Of a DNA stretch of 64,000 bases, positions 8,362 through 16,717 are shown one piece after another (position 1 is the first letter of the stretch; each line of letters begins with the position of its first letter). The notes beneath the pieces are model-generated. The model ran no database searches and was not told the origin of the DNA. It worked only from the letters and a program-made list of their open reading frames with translations. The position numbers and the translations under genes are program-made. This DNA comes from Aeromonas tecta (lineage in GTDB: Bacteria > Pseudomonadota > Gammaproteobacteria > Enterobacterales > Aeromonadaceae): NCBI RefSeq assembly GCF_000820185.1, contig NZ_CDCA01000010.1, positions 83,116 to 147,115 on the forward strand, in the 5' to 3' direction.

Positions 8362-9648
8362 ATGACCACCCCATTCAAGCTCAGCATCCTTGCCAGCGCG
8401 CTGGCACTGCTCGCCACCCATGCCTCAGCCTCTGGCTTTCAGATCAACGAACACTCCGCCTCCGGCCTCGGCCGCGCCTTCGCGGGTGAGGGAGCCATTG
8501 CCGACAACGCGTCCGTGCTGGGCCGCAACCCGGCCGCCATGATGATGTTCGACAAGACCGCCGTCTCCGTCGCCGCCACCATGGTGGATCCGGATTACAG
8601 TGTGGACGGTGAATTTGTCTCTCGCTTTGGCTCCACCGCGGCCAGCCATGGCAACGCCGGCCCCAACGCCGTGGTGCCCGCCGCCTATATGATCCAGCCC
8701 ATCAACGAGCAGTGGGCCGTCGGTTTTGCCATGATGACCAACTATGGTCTGGGCACGCGCTTCGACGACAGCTTCGGTGCTGGCAGCAATCCTGCAGCAG
8801 GCTTGCTGGCGGGTGAGACCTCGCTGATGAGTGTCAACCTGAACCCCAATGTGGCCTATCGCATCAACGAGCAGTGGAGCCTGGGGGCCGGTGTCAACTA
8901 CACCATCGCCAGCGGGTATGTGGACAGGGTCAACGCCAATGCGAACCCCAATGGCTCTCACAATACCCTGGCCAACTTCGATGGCGCCGGCAACGGCTGG
9001 GGCTGGAACGTCGGTGGCCTGTTCGAGATCAACCAGGATAACCGCCTGGCGCTGACCTACCGCTCCCAGATCGATGTGGAGCTGGAGGGGGATTACACCG
9101 GCGCCGTTGGCGCACCCGGTTATAAGGCCGATGCCAAGGTCGATATCCCCATGCCCGCCATCGCCGAGTTCTCCGGCTACCACCGCCTGAATCAGCAATT
9201 TGCCCTGCACTACTCGGTGATGTGGACCGACTGGAGTGCCTTTGACAAACTCGAAGCAACCAGCGATCAATGCAGCCTGCCGGGCGGCGTCTGCCTGAGC
9301 AAGAACGAGCAGTTGCAGGATGCGATGCGCTACGCGGTCGGCGCGACCTGGTATGTGAACCCGCAGTGGGAGGCGCGCGTCGGCGTCGCCTATGACGAGT
9401 CAGCCGTACAGCGCGAGCACGCCACCATCAGTCTGCCCGATGCAGACAAGTGGTGGTACAGCGCGGGGGCGACCTATCACCTCGATGAGACCAAGAGCAT
9501 CGACATCGGCATGACCTATATCAATGGCGAAGCGAGCGAGGTGAAGGAGGGGATCCACAACAACGACCCGGGCCAGCCCTTCTATTTCGAAGGCAACAAC
9601 GAAGGCAATGCCTTCCTGGCCTCGGTCCAGTTCAATATGCTGTTCTAA
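8362..9648 (+). CDS. fadL: FadL-family outer membrane transporter (copy 1)
   Basis: An outer-membrane beta-barrel of 428 residues for uptake of long-chain fatty acids or other hydrophobic compounds. The ATG at 8362 opens a standard signal peptide (KLSILASALALLATHASA), after which the mature protein begins SGFQINEHSASGLGRAFAG. That N-terminal plug sequence and the following NAS-VLGRNPAAM are diagnostic of FadL. The C-terminus ends in Phe, as usual for barrels. This is one of three divergent FadL paralogues within 5 kb and the only one on the plus strand. The three may differ in substrate. The Shine-Dalgarno sequence is weak (GAGAAC). Confidence 0.9.
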   Translation: MTTPFKLSILASALALLATHASASGFQINEHSASGLGRAFAGEGAIADNASVLGRNPAAMMMFDKTAVSVAATMVDPDYSVDGEFVSRFGSTAASHGNAGPNAVVPAAYMIQPINEQWAVGFAMMTNYGLGTRFDDSFGAGSNPAAGLLAGETSLMSVNLNPNVAYRINEQWSLGAGVNYTIASGYVDRVNANANPNGSHNTLANFDGAGNGWGWNVGGLFEINQDNRLALTYRSQIDVELEGDYTGAVGAPGYKADAKVDIPMPAIAEFSGYHRLNQQFALHYSVMWTDWSAFDKLEATSDQCSLPGGVCLSKNEQLQDAMRYAVGATWYVNPQWEARVGVAYDESAVQREHATISLPDADKWWYSAGATYHLDETKSIDIGMTYINGEASEVKEGIHNNDPGQPFYFEGNNEGNAFLASVQFNMLF

Positions 9649-9670
9649 GCCGCTCACGCTTGACACAAAA

Positions 9671-9697
9671 AATGCCCCTCTCGAGGGGCATTTTTTT
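9671..9697. terminator. Bidirectional intrinsic terminator
   Basis: AATGCCCCT pairs with AGGGGCATT around CTCG, with A and T7 tracts on either side. It lies between fadL copy 1 and the convergent EAL gene. Confidence 0.88.
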
Positions 9698-9757
9698 ATG
9701 TCTTTACTGTGCCTGATGGGGGAGTGGCTAATAAACGAACGAGTCTTCGCTACGCCA

Positions 9758-10426
9758 TTATTTGTGCAGGACTTTTTCAATCAGGTGCTTGAGCGACGGC
9801 TCATGGTGCATGACCATTAACTGATCCGGGTGGCTGGTGGTCTGTTGCACCATCTGCGGCCGGCTAAAGAAGAAACCCTGGAACAGCGCGACTCCCAGCG
9901 CCTTCATCCGCTCAAACTCCGCCTTGTTTTCCACCTTCTCGGCGAGATAGGTGAGCGGCAGGTGGCGGTGACTCGCGATGAAGGCTTCGATGCTGGCGAG
10001 GGAGGTAGCCCTCAGGTCGAACTTGATGATGTGGACATAGGGCAAAAAGCGATCCCAGTCCAAGGAAAGAGTGAAGTCATCCAACGCCATGCGATAACCC
10101 AGTTGATTCAACTGTACTACCTTGGCAAGCAGCGCATCGTCCGGCGTGGCATCTTCCAGGATCTCGATGACCACCTTCTCCTGGGGCAAACACTCGGCCA
10201 GCCCTTCGAGCAGCAAGGAGTGAGGGAAGTTGATGAAGCAGGGGCGGCCGCCAATCAGCTGATCGATGTTCTGTTGCAGGAACTGTTCGACGACCAGCCG
10301 GGCGGTTGCCTGCTGGGCGGAGATCGGAGGGAACACGTTATCCAGGCTGTCGCGAAACAGCAGCTCATAGGCGTGGGTGTTCAACTCCCGATCCAGGATG
10401 GGCTGCCTTGCTACATAGGAATACAT
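9758..10426 (-). CDS. Short EAL-domain protein (YuxH-type, no HDOD domain)
   Basis: A cytoplasmic protein of 222 residues resembling the EAL half of YuxH-type EAL-HDOD signalling proteins. It begins MYSYVARQPILDRELNT, followed by YELLFRDS in the place of the EAL motif, FINFPHSLLL, VIEILED, ALDDFTLSLDW, IIKFDLRA, LAEKVE and GFFFSRP. The glycine-rich loop after the DDF pair is altered, so c-di-GMP hydrolysis is doubtful and a binding or protein-interaction role is more likely. YuxH relatives usually continue into an HDOD domain of about 200 residues, but this one stops soon after FSRP. The start at 10426 has GGAG six bases upstream; ATG at 10441 is also in frame. It sits between two fadL genes. 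Confidence 0.8.
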   Translation of the reverse strand: MYSYVARQPILDRELNTHAYELLFRDSLDNVFPPISAQQATARLVVEQFLQQNIDQLIGGRPCFINFPHSLLLEGLAECLPQEKVVIEILEDATPDDALLAKVVQLNQLGYRMALDDFTLSLDWDRFLPYVHIIKFDLRATSLASIEAFIASHRHLPLTYLAEKVENKAEFERMKALGVALFQGFFFSRPQMVQQTTSHPDQLMVMHHEPSLKHLIEKVLHK

Positions 10427-10542
10427 GCATCTCTCCAGCATGGGTGCTGGGTTGATTCTATTGTGAAGCGGATCACTATGCCAGTGCTAGCCGGACCGAA
10501 CCGGTCAACAACTGGCATAGTGTTTGATGAGATCTTGCTGAA

Positions 10543-11799
10543 TTAGAACAGGTAGTTGAGCTGCAGACCGGCCAGCCAGGCGTCCCCTTCCGAGGTGCCC
10601 TGGAAGCTGGAGCTGGTCTGTGGCACGCCGGGTTTGAGCTGCATGGTTTCGGTCACATCGACCTTCTTGCCATCGAGCAGGGTCAGGCCGACGTCCAGGG
10701 AGAAGTTGCGATCCCACTGATAGCCGACGCCTGCGCTGTACCAGATCCGATCCGAGTCCGGGATGGAGATGGTGCGGCGATCGGCGGGCACCGGGCTGCG
10801 ATCGTAGGCGACCCCGGAGCGCAACTGCCACTGGGGCGCCAGCTGATACGTCATGCCCAGGGCATAGCGCCAGCTGTCTTGCCAGTGTTCATCCTTGATG
10901 TGCATGGTGCCGTAATGATCGAGCTCGGATTCGAGCTGGACGAACTTGCTCCAGTTGGTCCAGTTGATGCTCGAATGCAGCGCCAGGGCCGGGGTCAGCT
11001 GGTGGAACAGCGCCAGCTCCGCGGTGGCGGGCAGTGGCAACTCCAGGCTGCCGGTGTCGGTGAAGGTACGCCCCTGCAGATCGGTGCCGATGGCGTCGCC
11101 AGAGAGGGTCAGCTTGACGTCGTGGCGATAGGAGAGGCCGATGCGGGTCGATTCAGACAGCTCCAGCAGGGTGCCCAGATTCCAGCCCAATGCCCAGCCA
11201 TCCCCTTGGAGGTGCTTGGCTATCTTGTTGTTGGAGGGGAAGGTGCCGCCTACTTCGCCCTCACCCTGAATGGCCGAGAGCCCGCCACCCACCGACCAGT
11301 TTTGGTTGATGCGATAGGCCAGCGAGGCACTCAAATCCATGGTCTTGATGTCGGACACATTGCCGAAGTGACCGGCGTTGTAGTTGTCCGGCATCTCGAC
11401 GCCGAGGCCATAGTAGGAGGTGGCCGCGAGGCCGAGCCGCCACTGCTCGCCGAGCGGCACGATAAGATAGGCATTGGGCACCCAGGCCGAGCCTGCGATG
11501 TCGTGGGCACTCGCATCCAGGTTGACGGGGCCCATGGCGGTCGGCACCCGGGTCGTACCTTCGATGTTGACGTCGGGGCGGATATAGATGAAGCCGCCGG
11601 AGAAGGCAGTGCGATCGAAGCGGGTCATGGCGGCGGCATTGCGTGACAGCACGCTGGCGTTGTCGGCGATGGCCGCTTCACCGGCGAAGGCGCGGCCCAT
11701 GCCGGTGGCCGATTGCTCCGCCAGCTGAAAGCCGGCCGCCTGTGCCTGGCTCGACAGCATCAGCAGGGCGACGAGGGAGAGTTTGAGGGGGGAATGCAT
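10543..11799 (-). CDS. fadL: FadL-family outer membrane transporter (copy 2)
   Basis: A 418-residue FadL-type barrel with signal peptide (LSLVALLMLSSQAQA) and mature start AGFQLAEQSATGMGRAFAG, then NASVLSRNAAAM, ending NYLF. The ATG at 11799 has AGGAAG upstream and gives a clean signal peptide; the longer opening of 35 codons does not. It probably imports fatty acids or other hydrophobic substrates across the outer membrane. A well-formed FadR-like palindrome lies 60-75 bases upstream, which suggests repression when fatty acids are absent. It is isolated from fadL copy 3 by two strong hairpins, so the two have separate transcripts. Confidence 0.9.
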   Translation of the reverse strand: MHSPLKLSLVALLMLSSQAQAAGFQLAEQSATGMGRAFAGEAAIADNASVLSRNAAAMTRFDRTAFSGGFIYIRPDVNIEGTTRVPTAMGPVNLDASAHDIAGSAWVPNAYLIVPLGEQWRLGLAATSYYGLGVEMPDNYNAGHFGNVSDIKTMDLSASLAYRINQNWSVGGGLSAIQGEGEVGGTFPSNNKIAKHLQGDGWALGWNLGTLLELSESTRIGLSYRHDVKLTLSGDAIGTDLQGRTFTDTGSLELPLPATAELALFHQLTPALALHSSINWTNWSKFVQLESELDHYGTMHIKDEHWQDSWRYALGMTYQLAPQWQLRSGVAYDRSPVPADRRTISIPDSDRIWYSAGVGYQWDRNFSLDVGLTLLDGKKVDVTETMQLKPGVPQTSSSFQGTSEGDAWLAGLQLNYLF

Positions 11800-11857
11800 A
11801 GCTTCTTCCTGGATGAACTTATGGTTCATTCTGTTATTTGGTTGGGGGCGGGATTTT

Positions 11858-11874
11858 ATATGGTATGACCAGTA
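11858..11874. promoter_or_regulatory. FadR-like operator upstream of fadL copy 2
   Basis: ATATGGTA-T-GACCAGTA is a 17-base site with core TGGTNNGACCA. It is close to the E. coli fadBA FadR site (ATCTGGTACGACCAGAT). It lies in the promoter region of the minus-strand fadL. This is a match to a known consensus, not a demonstrated site. Confidence 0.55.
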
Positions 11875-11946
11875 AGGCAACGGCGCCGGAGGCGTTGAAG
11901 GCAAAACGGGATTAAATGCTGAGGATGTTGGGGCTAACAGGTTGAT

Positions 11947-11988
11947 AAAAAACGAAAAGCGTACAGCTGTTTGCTACAGCTGTACGCT
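11947..11988 (-). terminator. Strong hairpin terminator, second in tandem after fadL copy 3
   Basis: A 13-base perfect stem, AGCGTACAGCTGT and its complement around a 5-base loop (11958-11988), is followed on the minus strand by a T-rich tract (11947-11957). Together with the hairpin at 12007-12035 it doubly insulates fadL copy 2 from copy 3. Confidence 0.75.
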
Positions 11989-12006
11989 GAAATGTGCATT
12001 CGGTAT

Positions 12007-12035
12007 AAAAAAAGAGCGCCCTCGGGCGCTCTTTT
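12007..12035 (-). terminator. Intrinsic terminator of fadL copy 3
   Basis: GAGCGCCC pairs with GGGCGCTC (12014-12031), with an A7 run on one side and T5 on the other. It lies just after the fadL copy 3 stop. Confidence 0.85.
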
Positions 12036-12049
12036 TGCTGATCCCGGGA

Positions 12050-13321
12050 TCAGAATTTCATGTTGAACTGGGCGGAGGCCAGCAGGGCGTTACCGTGGGA
12101 GGTACCCTTCCAGCGCAGTGCATCGGCGTGGCTGCGCACACCTTCGTTCACGTCCACTTCCTTGCCGTCCAGGTACGCCATGCCGAAATCGACGCTCATG
12201 TCCTGGTCGATGTGGTAGGTGGCACCGACGCTGTACCAGACGCGGTCGGAGTCAGGAATGCTCAGGCTGCGGTATTCCGGCTCGATCGGGCTGTTGTCGT
12301 AGGCGAAGCCCAGACGCGCTTCCCAGGCCGGGTTGATGTACCAGGTACCGCCCAGGGCATAGCGCATGGAGTCTTTAAACTTCTCGTCTTTCTGCAGGCA
12401 GACACCGCCCGCGCAGCCGTTGCTGGTGGCCTTGAGCTCCTGGAAGGCGCTCCAGTCGGTCCAGTTGACGGAGTAGTGCACGGCGAACTGCTGGTTCAGA
12501 CGGTGGTAACCGGCGAACTCGGCCTGGGCCGGCAGATCCAGTTTCAGGTTGCCATCGACCACACGGTTGCCGGAGGTGGCGCCCTGGAAGTCGCCGTCGA
12601 AGCTCAGGTCTACCTGGGAGCGGTAGGTCAGGGCCAGGCGGTTGCTGTCGTTGATTTCATACAGGGTGCCGACGTTCCAGCCAAAGCCCCAGGTATCACC
12701 CTTCAGGTGAGCCAGGCGGGTGTCAGAGGAGGCGCCAGGAATGGCGGCAGCCAGGGCACCGGCGTAGCGGTTCAACTCGGCCTGAGCATAGACGGCGTTG
12801 ATACCGGCGCCGATGCTGAAGTTGGAGTTGATGCGATAGGCGATGTTCGGGTTGATGTTGAAGGTCAACAGCTCGGTATCACCGGCACCGGCGCCAGCCG
12901 GGAAGGTTTTGGAGTATTCGGTGGCAAGGCCGTAGTTGGAGAACAGGCCCAGACCCCAGGCCCACTGATCGTTCAGCGGCTGGATGAAGTAGGTCGCCGG
13001 TACGAAGGCGTCCGGTGCGATGTCGTCCTCGCTGGAATTACCCCGATTGAGTGGACCCGCGTAAAGGTTACCCTCAACATTCACATCAGGTTTGATGTAG
13101 GTACCGGACACAGAGAACGCCATCTTGTCGAAGGTGGTCATGGCGGCCGGGTTGCGGGCCAGCACAGAGGCGTTGTCCGCGATGGCGGCTTCCCCTGCAT
13201 AGGCGCGACCCAGACCGGAGGCTGAGTGCTCGTTCAACTGGAACGCGGCAGCAAAGGTCTGGGTACTGACCAGGGTCACGGCCGCGGCGATCAGGCTTTT
13301 CTTGAAAAAGGCAGTTGTCAT
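12050..13321 (-). CDS. fadL: FadL-family outer membrane transporter (copy 3)
   Basis: A 423-residue FadL-type barrel. The signal peptide (KKSLIAAAVTLVSTQTFAA) leads to AFQLNEHSASGLGRAYAG and NASVLARNPAAM, and the chain ends FNMKF. The ATG at 13321 has AGAGAG upstream; the frame opens 20 codons earlier without a better start. It is nearest in sequence to copy 1 (HSASGLGRA, WTDWSAF, GGVCL are shared), so these two may be the older pair. The long AT-rich upstream region with dyads suggests its own regulation. Substrate is unknown; long-chain fatty acids are the default for the family. Confidence 0.9.
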   Translation of the reverse strand: MTTAFFKKSLIAAAVTLVSTQTFAAAFQLNEHSASGLGRAYAGEAAIADNASVLARNPAAMTTFDKMAFSVSGTYIKPDVNVEGNLYAGPLNRGNSSEDDIAPDAFVPATYFIQPLNDQWAWGLGLFSNYGLATEYSKTFPAGAGAGDTELLTFNINPNIAYRINSNFSIGAGINAVYAQAELNRYAGALAAAIPGASSDTRLAHLKGDTWGFGWNVGTLYEINDSNRLALTYRSQVDLSFDGDFQGATSGNRVVDGNLKLDLPAQAEFAGYHRLNQQFAVHYSVNWTDWSAFQELKATSNGCAGGVCLQKDEKFKDSMRYALGGTWYINPAWEARLGFAYDNSPIEPEYRSLSIPDSDRVWYSVGATYHIDQDMSVDFGMAYLDGKEVDVNEGVRSHADALRWKGTSHGNALLASAQFNMKF

Positions 13322-13452
13322 AGTGTTCTCTCTTGTAAGCAGATTTTCTGTCGATATCACGGCTCTTTGGCCGCTATACACGACAAGATCTGTTGTTATG
13401 TAAGCTTCTTCCCATTCACTTCTGGCGTGATTCTATGGATCTGGTAGGAGGT

Positions 13453-13469
13453 AAGAAATCAGACCAGTG
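13453..13469. promoter_or_regulatory. Weak FadR-like site
   Basis: AAGAAATC-A-GACCAGTG has a good right half (GACCAGT) and a poor left half relative to the FadR consensus. It lies 130-150 bases upstream of fadL copy 3. Confidence 0.3.
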
Positions 13470-13535
13470 ACAGCAGAATACATAAAAGTTTCCATTGTGT
13501 TAATCATTTGTTTTAACTTGCCGTTTTATTAGCCG

Positions 13536-13559
13536 AATTTATCCATTATTGGATAAATT
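13536..13559. promoter_or_regulatory. AT-rich 10-base inverted repeat
   Basis: AATTTATCCA-N4-TGGATAAATT is a perfect dyad more than 200 bases upstream of fadL copy 3. It could be an operator for an unknown regulator or a structural element. Confidence 0.35.
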
Positions 13560-13728
13560 GTAAACAATTGGTTTCGTTTGTATCACTTAAATAAATTGGC
13601 AGATTTGTGACTTCAGGCGGGCAATGAGCAGGGAATTGTCGAGATGTTGAGATGAACAGGCAGACAACTGGCTTGTCTGCCTGTGATACTGACGGAGCAA
13701 AATGCCAGTCAGCCAAGGTTAAGGTCTG

Positions 13729-14475
13729 TTAAATGGACCAGTGCAGATGTGACTCCAATTGCTGGGCAACCGGAGCCAGTTGCTCCTGCATGTCACCGAT
13801 CAGCACCATGTTGGCACCCTTGAGCGGCAGTATCTCCCCTTTGAGTGTGCCATCGGCAAAATGCGGCTGCAGGGTGAGCGGCACATGCTTGGGCACCAGG
13901 AACAGGGTGACGGGTCCCATCTTGCCCTGGATCACCATGTGCAAGGCCGGTCCCTGATAGAAGGCGCAGTGATTGACATAGGTGACCTTCATGCCCTGCA
14001 TGTCCATCAGGGTGGCACCGTATTTCTCCATCTTGGCGTTGATGGTCTGCAGGTTGACCTTCTCGTCCACGTCCTTGATGAAGGGTTCTTCCCCGTAGAC
14101 GTGAGCCATGGCGACTTGTGCCAGTGAAAGTTCGGCGGGCGCCTGCACCGGCCAGCTTACCCAGCGGGTGCTCATGCCGAGCAGGAAGGCGACCGAGGCC
14201 GCGATGGCGAGGGGACGCCAGCTGCTGCGTGCGGGGGGCGGCGGCAGAGGAATGACAACATCATCGTCGACTTCCATCGCCTGGCGCAGCAGGATGCGCT
14301 CGGCCAGACCCGCCGGCACCTCGACCTCGAGGGTGCGACGCAGCTGGCGATCCAGTTGCTGCATCTCGTCGAGATGTTTGCGGTTGGCGGGGGCAGCCTG
14401 CGCCGCCTCGAGGAACGCAGGATCTGTGTCCATTGGATGGGCGATGGCCCGACGGCGAAACTCAAGCTCATCCAT
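13729..14475 (-). CDS. DUF3379 protein, probable anti-sigma factor
   Basis: A 248-residue protein with a cytoplasmic N-terminal part (LEFRRRAIAHPMD, then a Leu-rich helix), one membrane segment near residues 86-106 (PLAIAASVAFLLGMSTRWV) and a periplasmic C-terminal domain. The gene overlaps the ECF sigma gene by 8 bases, and pairing with a sigma factor is the usual context of this family. It is therefore likely to hold the sigma factor at the inner membrane and release it on an envelope signal. No zinc-binding HxxxCxxC anti-sigma motif is seen. Partner specificity and signal are inference. Confidence 0.75.
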   Translation of the reverse strand: MDELEFRRRAIAHPMDTDPAFLEAAQAAPANRKHLDEMQQLDRQLRRTLEVEVPAGLAERILLRQAMEVDDDVVIPLPPPPARSSWRPLAIAASVAFLLGMSTRWVSWPVQAPAELSLAQVAMAHVYGEEPFIKDVDEKVNLQTINAKMEKYGATLMDMQGMKVTYVNHCAFYQGPALHMVIQGKMGPVTLFLVPKHVPLTLQPHFADGTLKGEILPLKGANMVLIGDMQEQLAPVAQQLESHLHWSI

Positions 14476-15058
14476 TCGTGTGTCCTCTCTGTTGTGCTGC
14501 TGACTCCATGGCCTCTTTGATCTGGTTGCGAGCCCGAAACAGCCGGGTCATGACGGTGTTCTTGTTGAGGCCGAGCTGAGCCGCTATCTCCTCGCCGCTG
14601 AACCCGCCCAGCACTTGCAACAGCAAGGGCTCCTGGTATTCGGCGGGCAGGCGAGCGATATGACGCCTGAGCCACTCGTTCTCCATCTCCTGCTCGCTGT
14701 GCAGCGCATCCTGATCGCTCTGTGGATGCTCATCGAGATCGATGAGATCGAACTGCTTGCGCTCGAAGCGCCGGGCGTTTTCTCGCCTGAGGATGGTGAT
14801 GAGCCACGCCTTGGCGGCCTTGTCGTCGAGCAGGCTGTCGATCGCCTTCCAGGCGCGCAGGAAGGTCTCTTGCACCAGATCTTCGGCGACCTGTGGATCC
14901 CGGCATAACCAGTAGGCATAGCGGTAAATGTCTGCATGCAGGGCGTGCACCAGGGCTTCGTATTTGGTTTGTTTGTCTGCCATACCCCCATAGACCGGTG
15001 TGGTCGCGGGATCCTTTCCCGTCCCGGAGTTTTTTTTTCTAAAAAAACCTAACGCCAT
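14468..15058 (-). CDS. ECF-type RNA polymerase sigma factor
   Basis: A 196-residue sigma-70 family protein with only regions 2 and 4. Region 2 contains DIYRYAYWLCRDPQVAEDLV and ETFLRAWK; region 4 contains LPAEYQEPLLLQV, GEEIAAQLGLNKNTVMTRL and RARNQIKEAM. It directs RNA polymerase to a small regulon. The first ATG (15058) has AGGAAG at good spacing, but the early codons run through an A9 homopolymer. An internal ATG at 14983 (MADKQTKYEAL) is where the conserved part starts. It lies only 39 bases after the batD-like gene and overlaps the anti-sigma gene, so it may be read from the moxR operon as well as from its own promoter. Confidence 0.88.
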   Translation of the reverse strand: MALGFFRKKNSGTGKDPATTPVYGGMADKQTKYEALVHALHADIYRYAYWLCRDPQVAEDLVQETFLRAWKAIDSLLDDKAAKAWLITILRRENARRFERKQFDLIDLDEHPQSDQDALHSEQEMENEWLRRHIARLPAEYQEPLLLQVLGGFSGEEIAAQLGLNKNTVMTRLFRARNQIKEAMESAAQQRGHTNG

Positions 15059-15097
15059 TGCTGGGCTTCCTTTTTATCTGCGGTGGCTTGCGGCGGA

Positions 15098-16717
15098 TCA
15101 GCGACTCATCCGCGCCAGTGTCCTGAGGCTATAGGCTATCGCAAAAGTTTCGTAGGCGCATAATCCCTTGCCAAGCGCCAGCCAGTCAGGCTCGCCGTCG
15201 ATGGCTGAGGACGGGGAAAAACAGGCCCTGTCCAGACCGTCGAGCAAGGGGCCGATGGCGGGATCGCCATGGCAGGGCAGGCTGGCAAGATGCAGGTGGG
15301 ATCCTCCCCAGCGCCGCTCGCTCCAGCTCAACAAGGCCCATCTGGCCGAGTCAGGCTCCTTGGCGGCCAGCGCGCGCTGCAGGTGATAAAAGGCCCGCCA
15401 GCGGGGCCAATGTTGCCACAGGGCCCGCAACAACAGCGCCGCCAGCACCCAGTAGAGACTCTCGCCGTGGGGGGCCTGAGAGGTGGTAGCCACTTCGGTA
15501 TTGGCCTCAAAGCGCAGCGTCTGCGCCGGCAAGCGAGCATGTTCGATGCGGCCACTCTGGGTATTGAACCAGGGCAGATCCACGGCGGGCAAGCTGTAAC
15601 CACCCGCCGCATCGGCCGTCAATGCTTGGCGCCACTGGCGCTCGAAGCGAAGAGCCCCCTTGGCGGTGAATTGCTCCTGTTGCTGCTCTCCGTCCGGCTT
15701 GAGTCGCAGCTCGCTGGGCACGGTGAAGGGGGGCATTGGCAGGCGACTGCCATCTCCTCCCTCCATCACCAGGGTCAGGGTGCGGATCACCGGCTCCCCA
15801 ACCCTGGCTCCGGTCGCCGGGCTGAACTGCTGGCGCAGGATCAGGGTGCTGGCCACCGGCTCCAGCGGGGCCTTGTCCACCTTCACAAACTGGGTGGCCG
15901 CCCTGGCCGAAAACTTGTCACTCTGGCCGCGCGCTCTGGATAGAGTGCCCTCAAAGCGGGGGGATTCCAGCGGATGCAGGCCGGTTTCTTTTGCCTGTAG
16001 CAGCCATTTGCGGGTCAGGCGTCCGGGCATGCCGGGGCTGGCAGGGGACTCCCACTGATCGTTGCCAAGGCGGCGAATGGTGAAGCCGCTACCGCTCGGC
16101 TCACTGAGGTTGGGCGCCTCCATGTTGTCGGGTAACCAGAGGCTCAACTGATAGATGAAAGGCTGACCCGGATAGAGTGGCCCCTGATGGAGCACGCTGG
16201 CTTGCAGTTCGACGGGCGAGACCGAGGCGGCTGCGCTGGCTGTATCAGGCTGGTTGCGCTCGGGCAGCGGCAAGGGGGGGGTCTGCTCGCTGCCCAGCGT
16301 GAGGGCGGGGATCTGGTTGGTGTCCCTGGCGACACTGAGGGGGATCTGCCAGCGGGTCAGGCTCTGCACCTCGGTGGTGACGCGGCTCAATGTCACCCGG
16401 CCCACCGCAAACTGGCGCAGCAACGGGGTGAGGTTGAGCTCATCGCTGCGCCGCTCCCCATCCGCCTCAATGATGAGCAGCCAGTCTCCCTCACTCGCCC
16501 CCGGCAGCAACTCGGCCCTGGGCGAGGCTGCCAGCGCCTGATTCATGATCGCCTGGCCCATCAATAAAAAGCAGAGCAACAGCCAATGCCGCCATTGCCC
16601 TCGATGATATAAAGGCATGCGGGCCCCCACTCGGACCAGTGATAGAGACAAGCCTCTTCGCCAGTGCCGTACCCGGAAGCGGGGTCGTCCCATAAGCGAA
16701 TGCAAGGATGGCCTCAC
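15098..16717 (-). CDS. BatD-like protein
   Basis: A 539-residue envelope protein with an N-terminal hydrophobic export segment (WLLLCFLLMGQAIMNQALAA), a long beta-rich periplasmic region, a membrane segment near residues 427-440 (LYWVLAALLLRALW) and a basic, Trp-rich cytoplasmic tail. This architecture, and its place after VWA and TPR genes, is that of BatD of the MoxR/Bat systems, implicated in aerotolerance or stress resistance. The GTG start at 16717 overlaps the upstream TGA and has GGAGGAG at 7 bases, so it is translationally coupled. Sequence conservation is low in this family; the assignment rests largely on layout. Confidence 0.75.
   Translation of the reverse strand: MRPSLHSLMGRPRFRVRHWRRGLSLSLVRVGARMPLYHRGQWRHWLLLCFLLMGQAIMNQALAASPRAELLPGASEGDWLLIIEADGERRSDELNLTPLLRQFAVGRVTLSRVTTEVQSLTRWQIPLSVARDTNQIPALTLGSEQTPPLPLPERNQPDTASAAASVSPVELQASVLHQGPLYPGQPFIYQLSLWLPDNMEAPNLSEPSGSGFTIRRLGNDQWESPASPGMPGRLTRKWLLQAKETGLHPLESPRFEGTLSRARGQSDKFSARAATQFVKVDKAPLEPVASTLILRQQFSPATGARVGEPVIRTLTLVMEGGDGSRLPMPPFTVPSELRLKPDGEQQQEQFTAKGALRFERQWRQALTADAAGGYSLPAVDLPWFNTQSGRIEHARLPAQTLRFEANTEVATTSQAPHGESLYWVLAALLLRALWQHWPRWRAFYHLQRALAAKEPDSARWALLSWSERRWGGSHLHLASLPCHGDPAIGPLLDGLDRACFSPSSAIDGEPDWLALGKGLCAYETFAIAYSLRTLARMSR

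Larger units (their letters stand above)
13322..13728. other. 407-base AT-rich upstream region of fadL copy 3
   Basis: No gene is seen. It carries a FadR-like half-site (13453-13469) and a 10-base inverted repeat (13536-13559) in an unusually AT-rich stretch. It also separates fadL copy 3 from the 3' end of the sigma/anti-sigma genes, and no clear terminator for the latter is visible. Confidence 0.6.
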
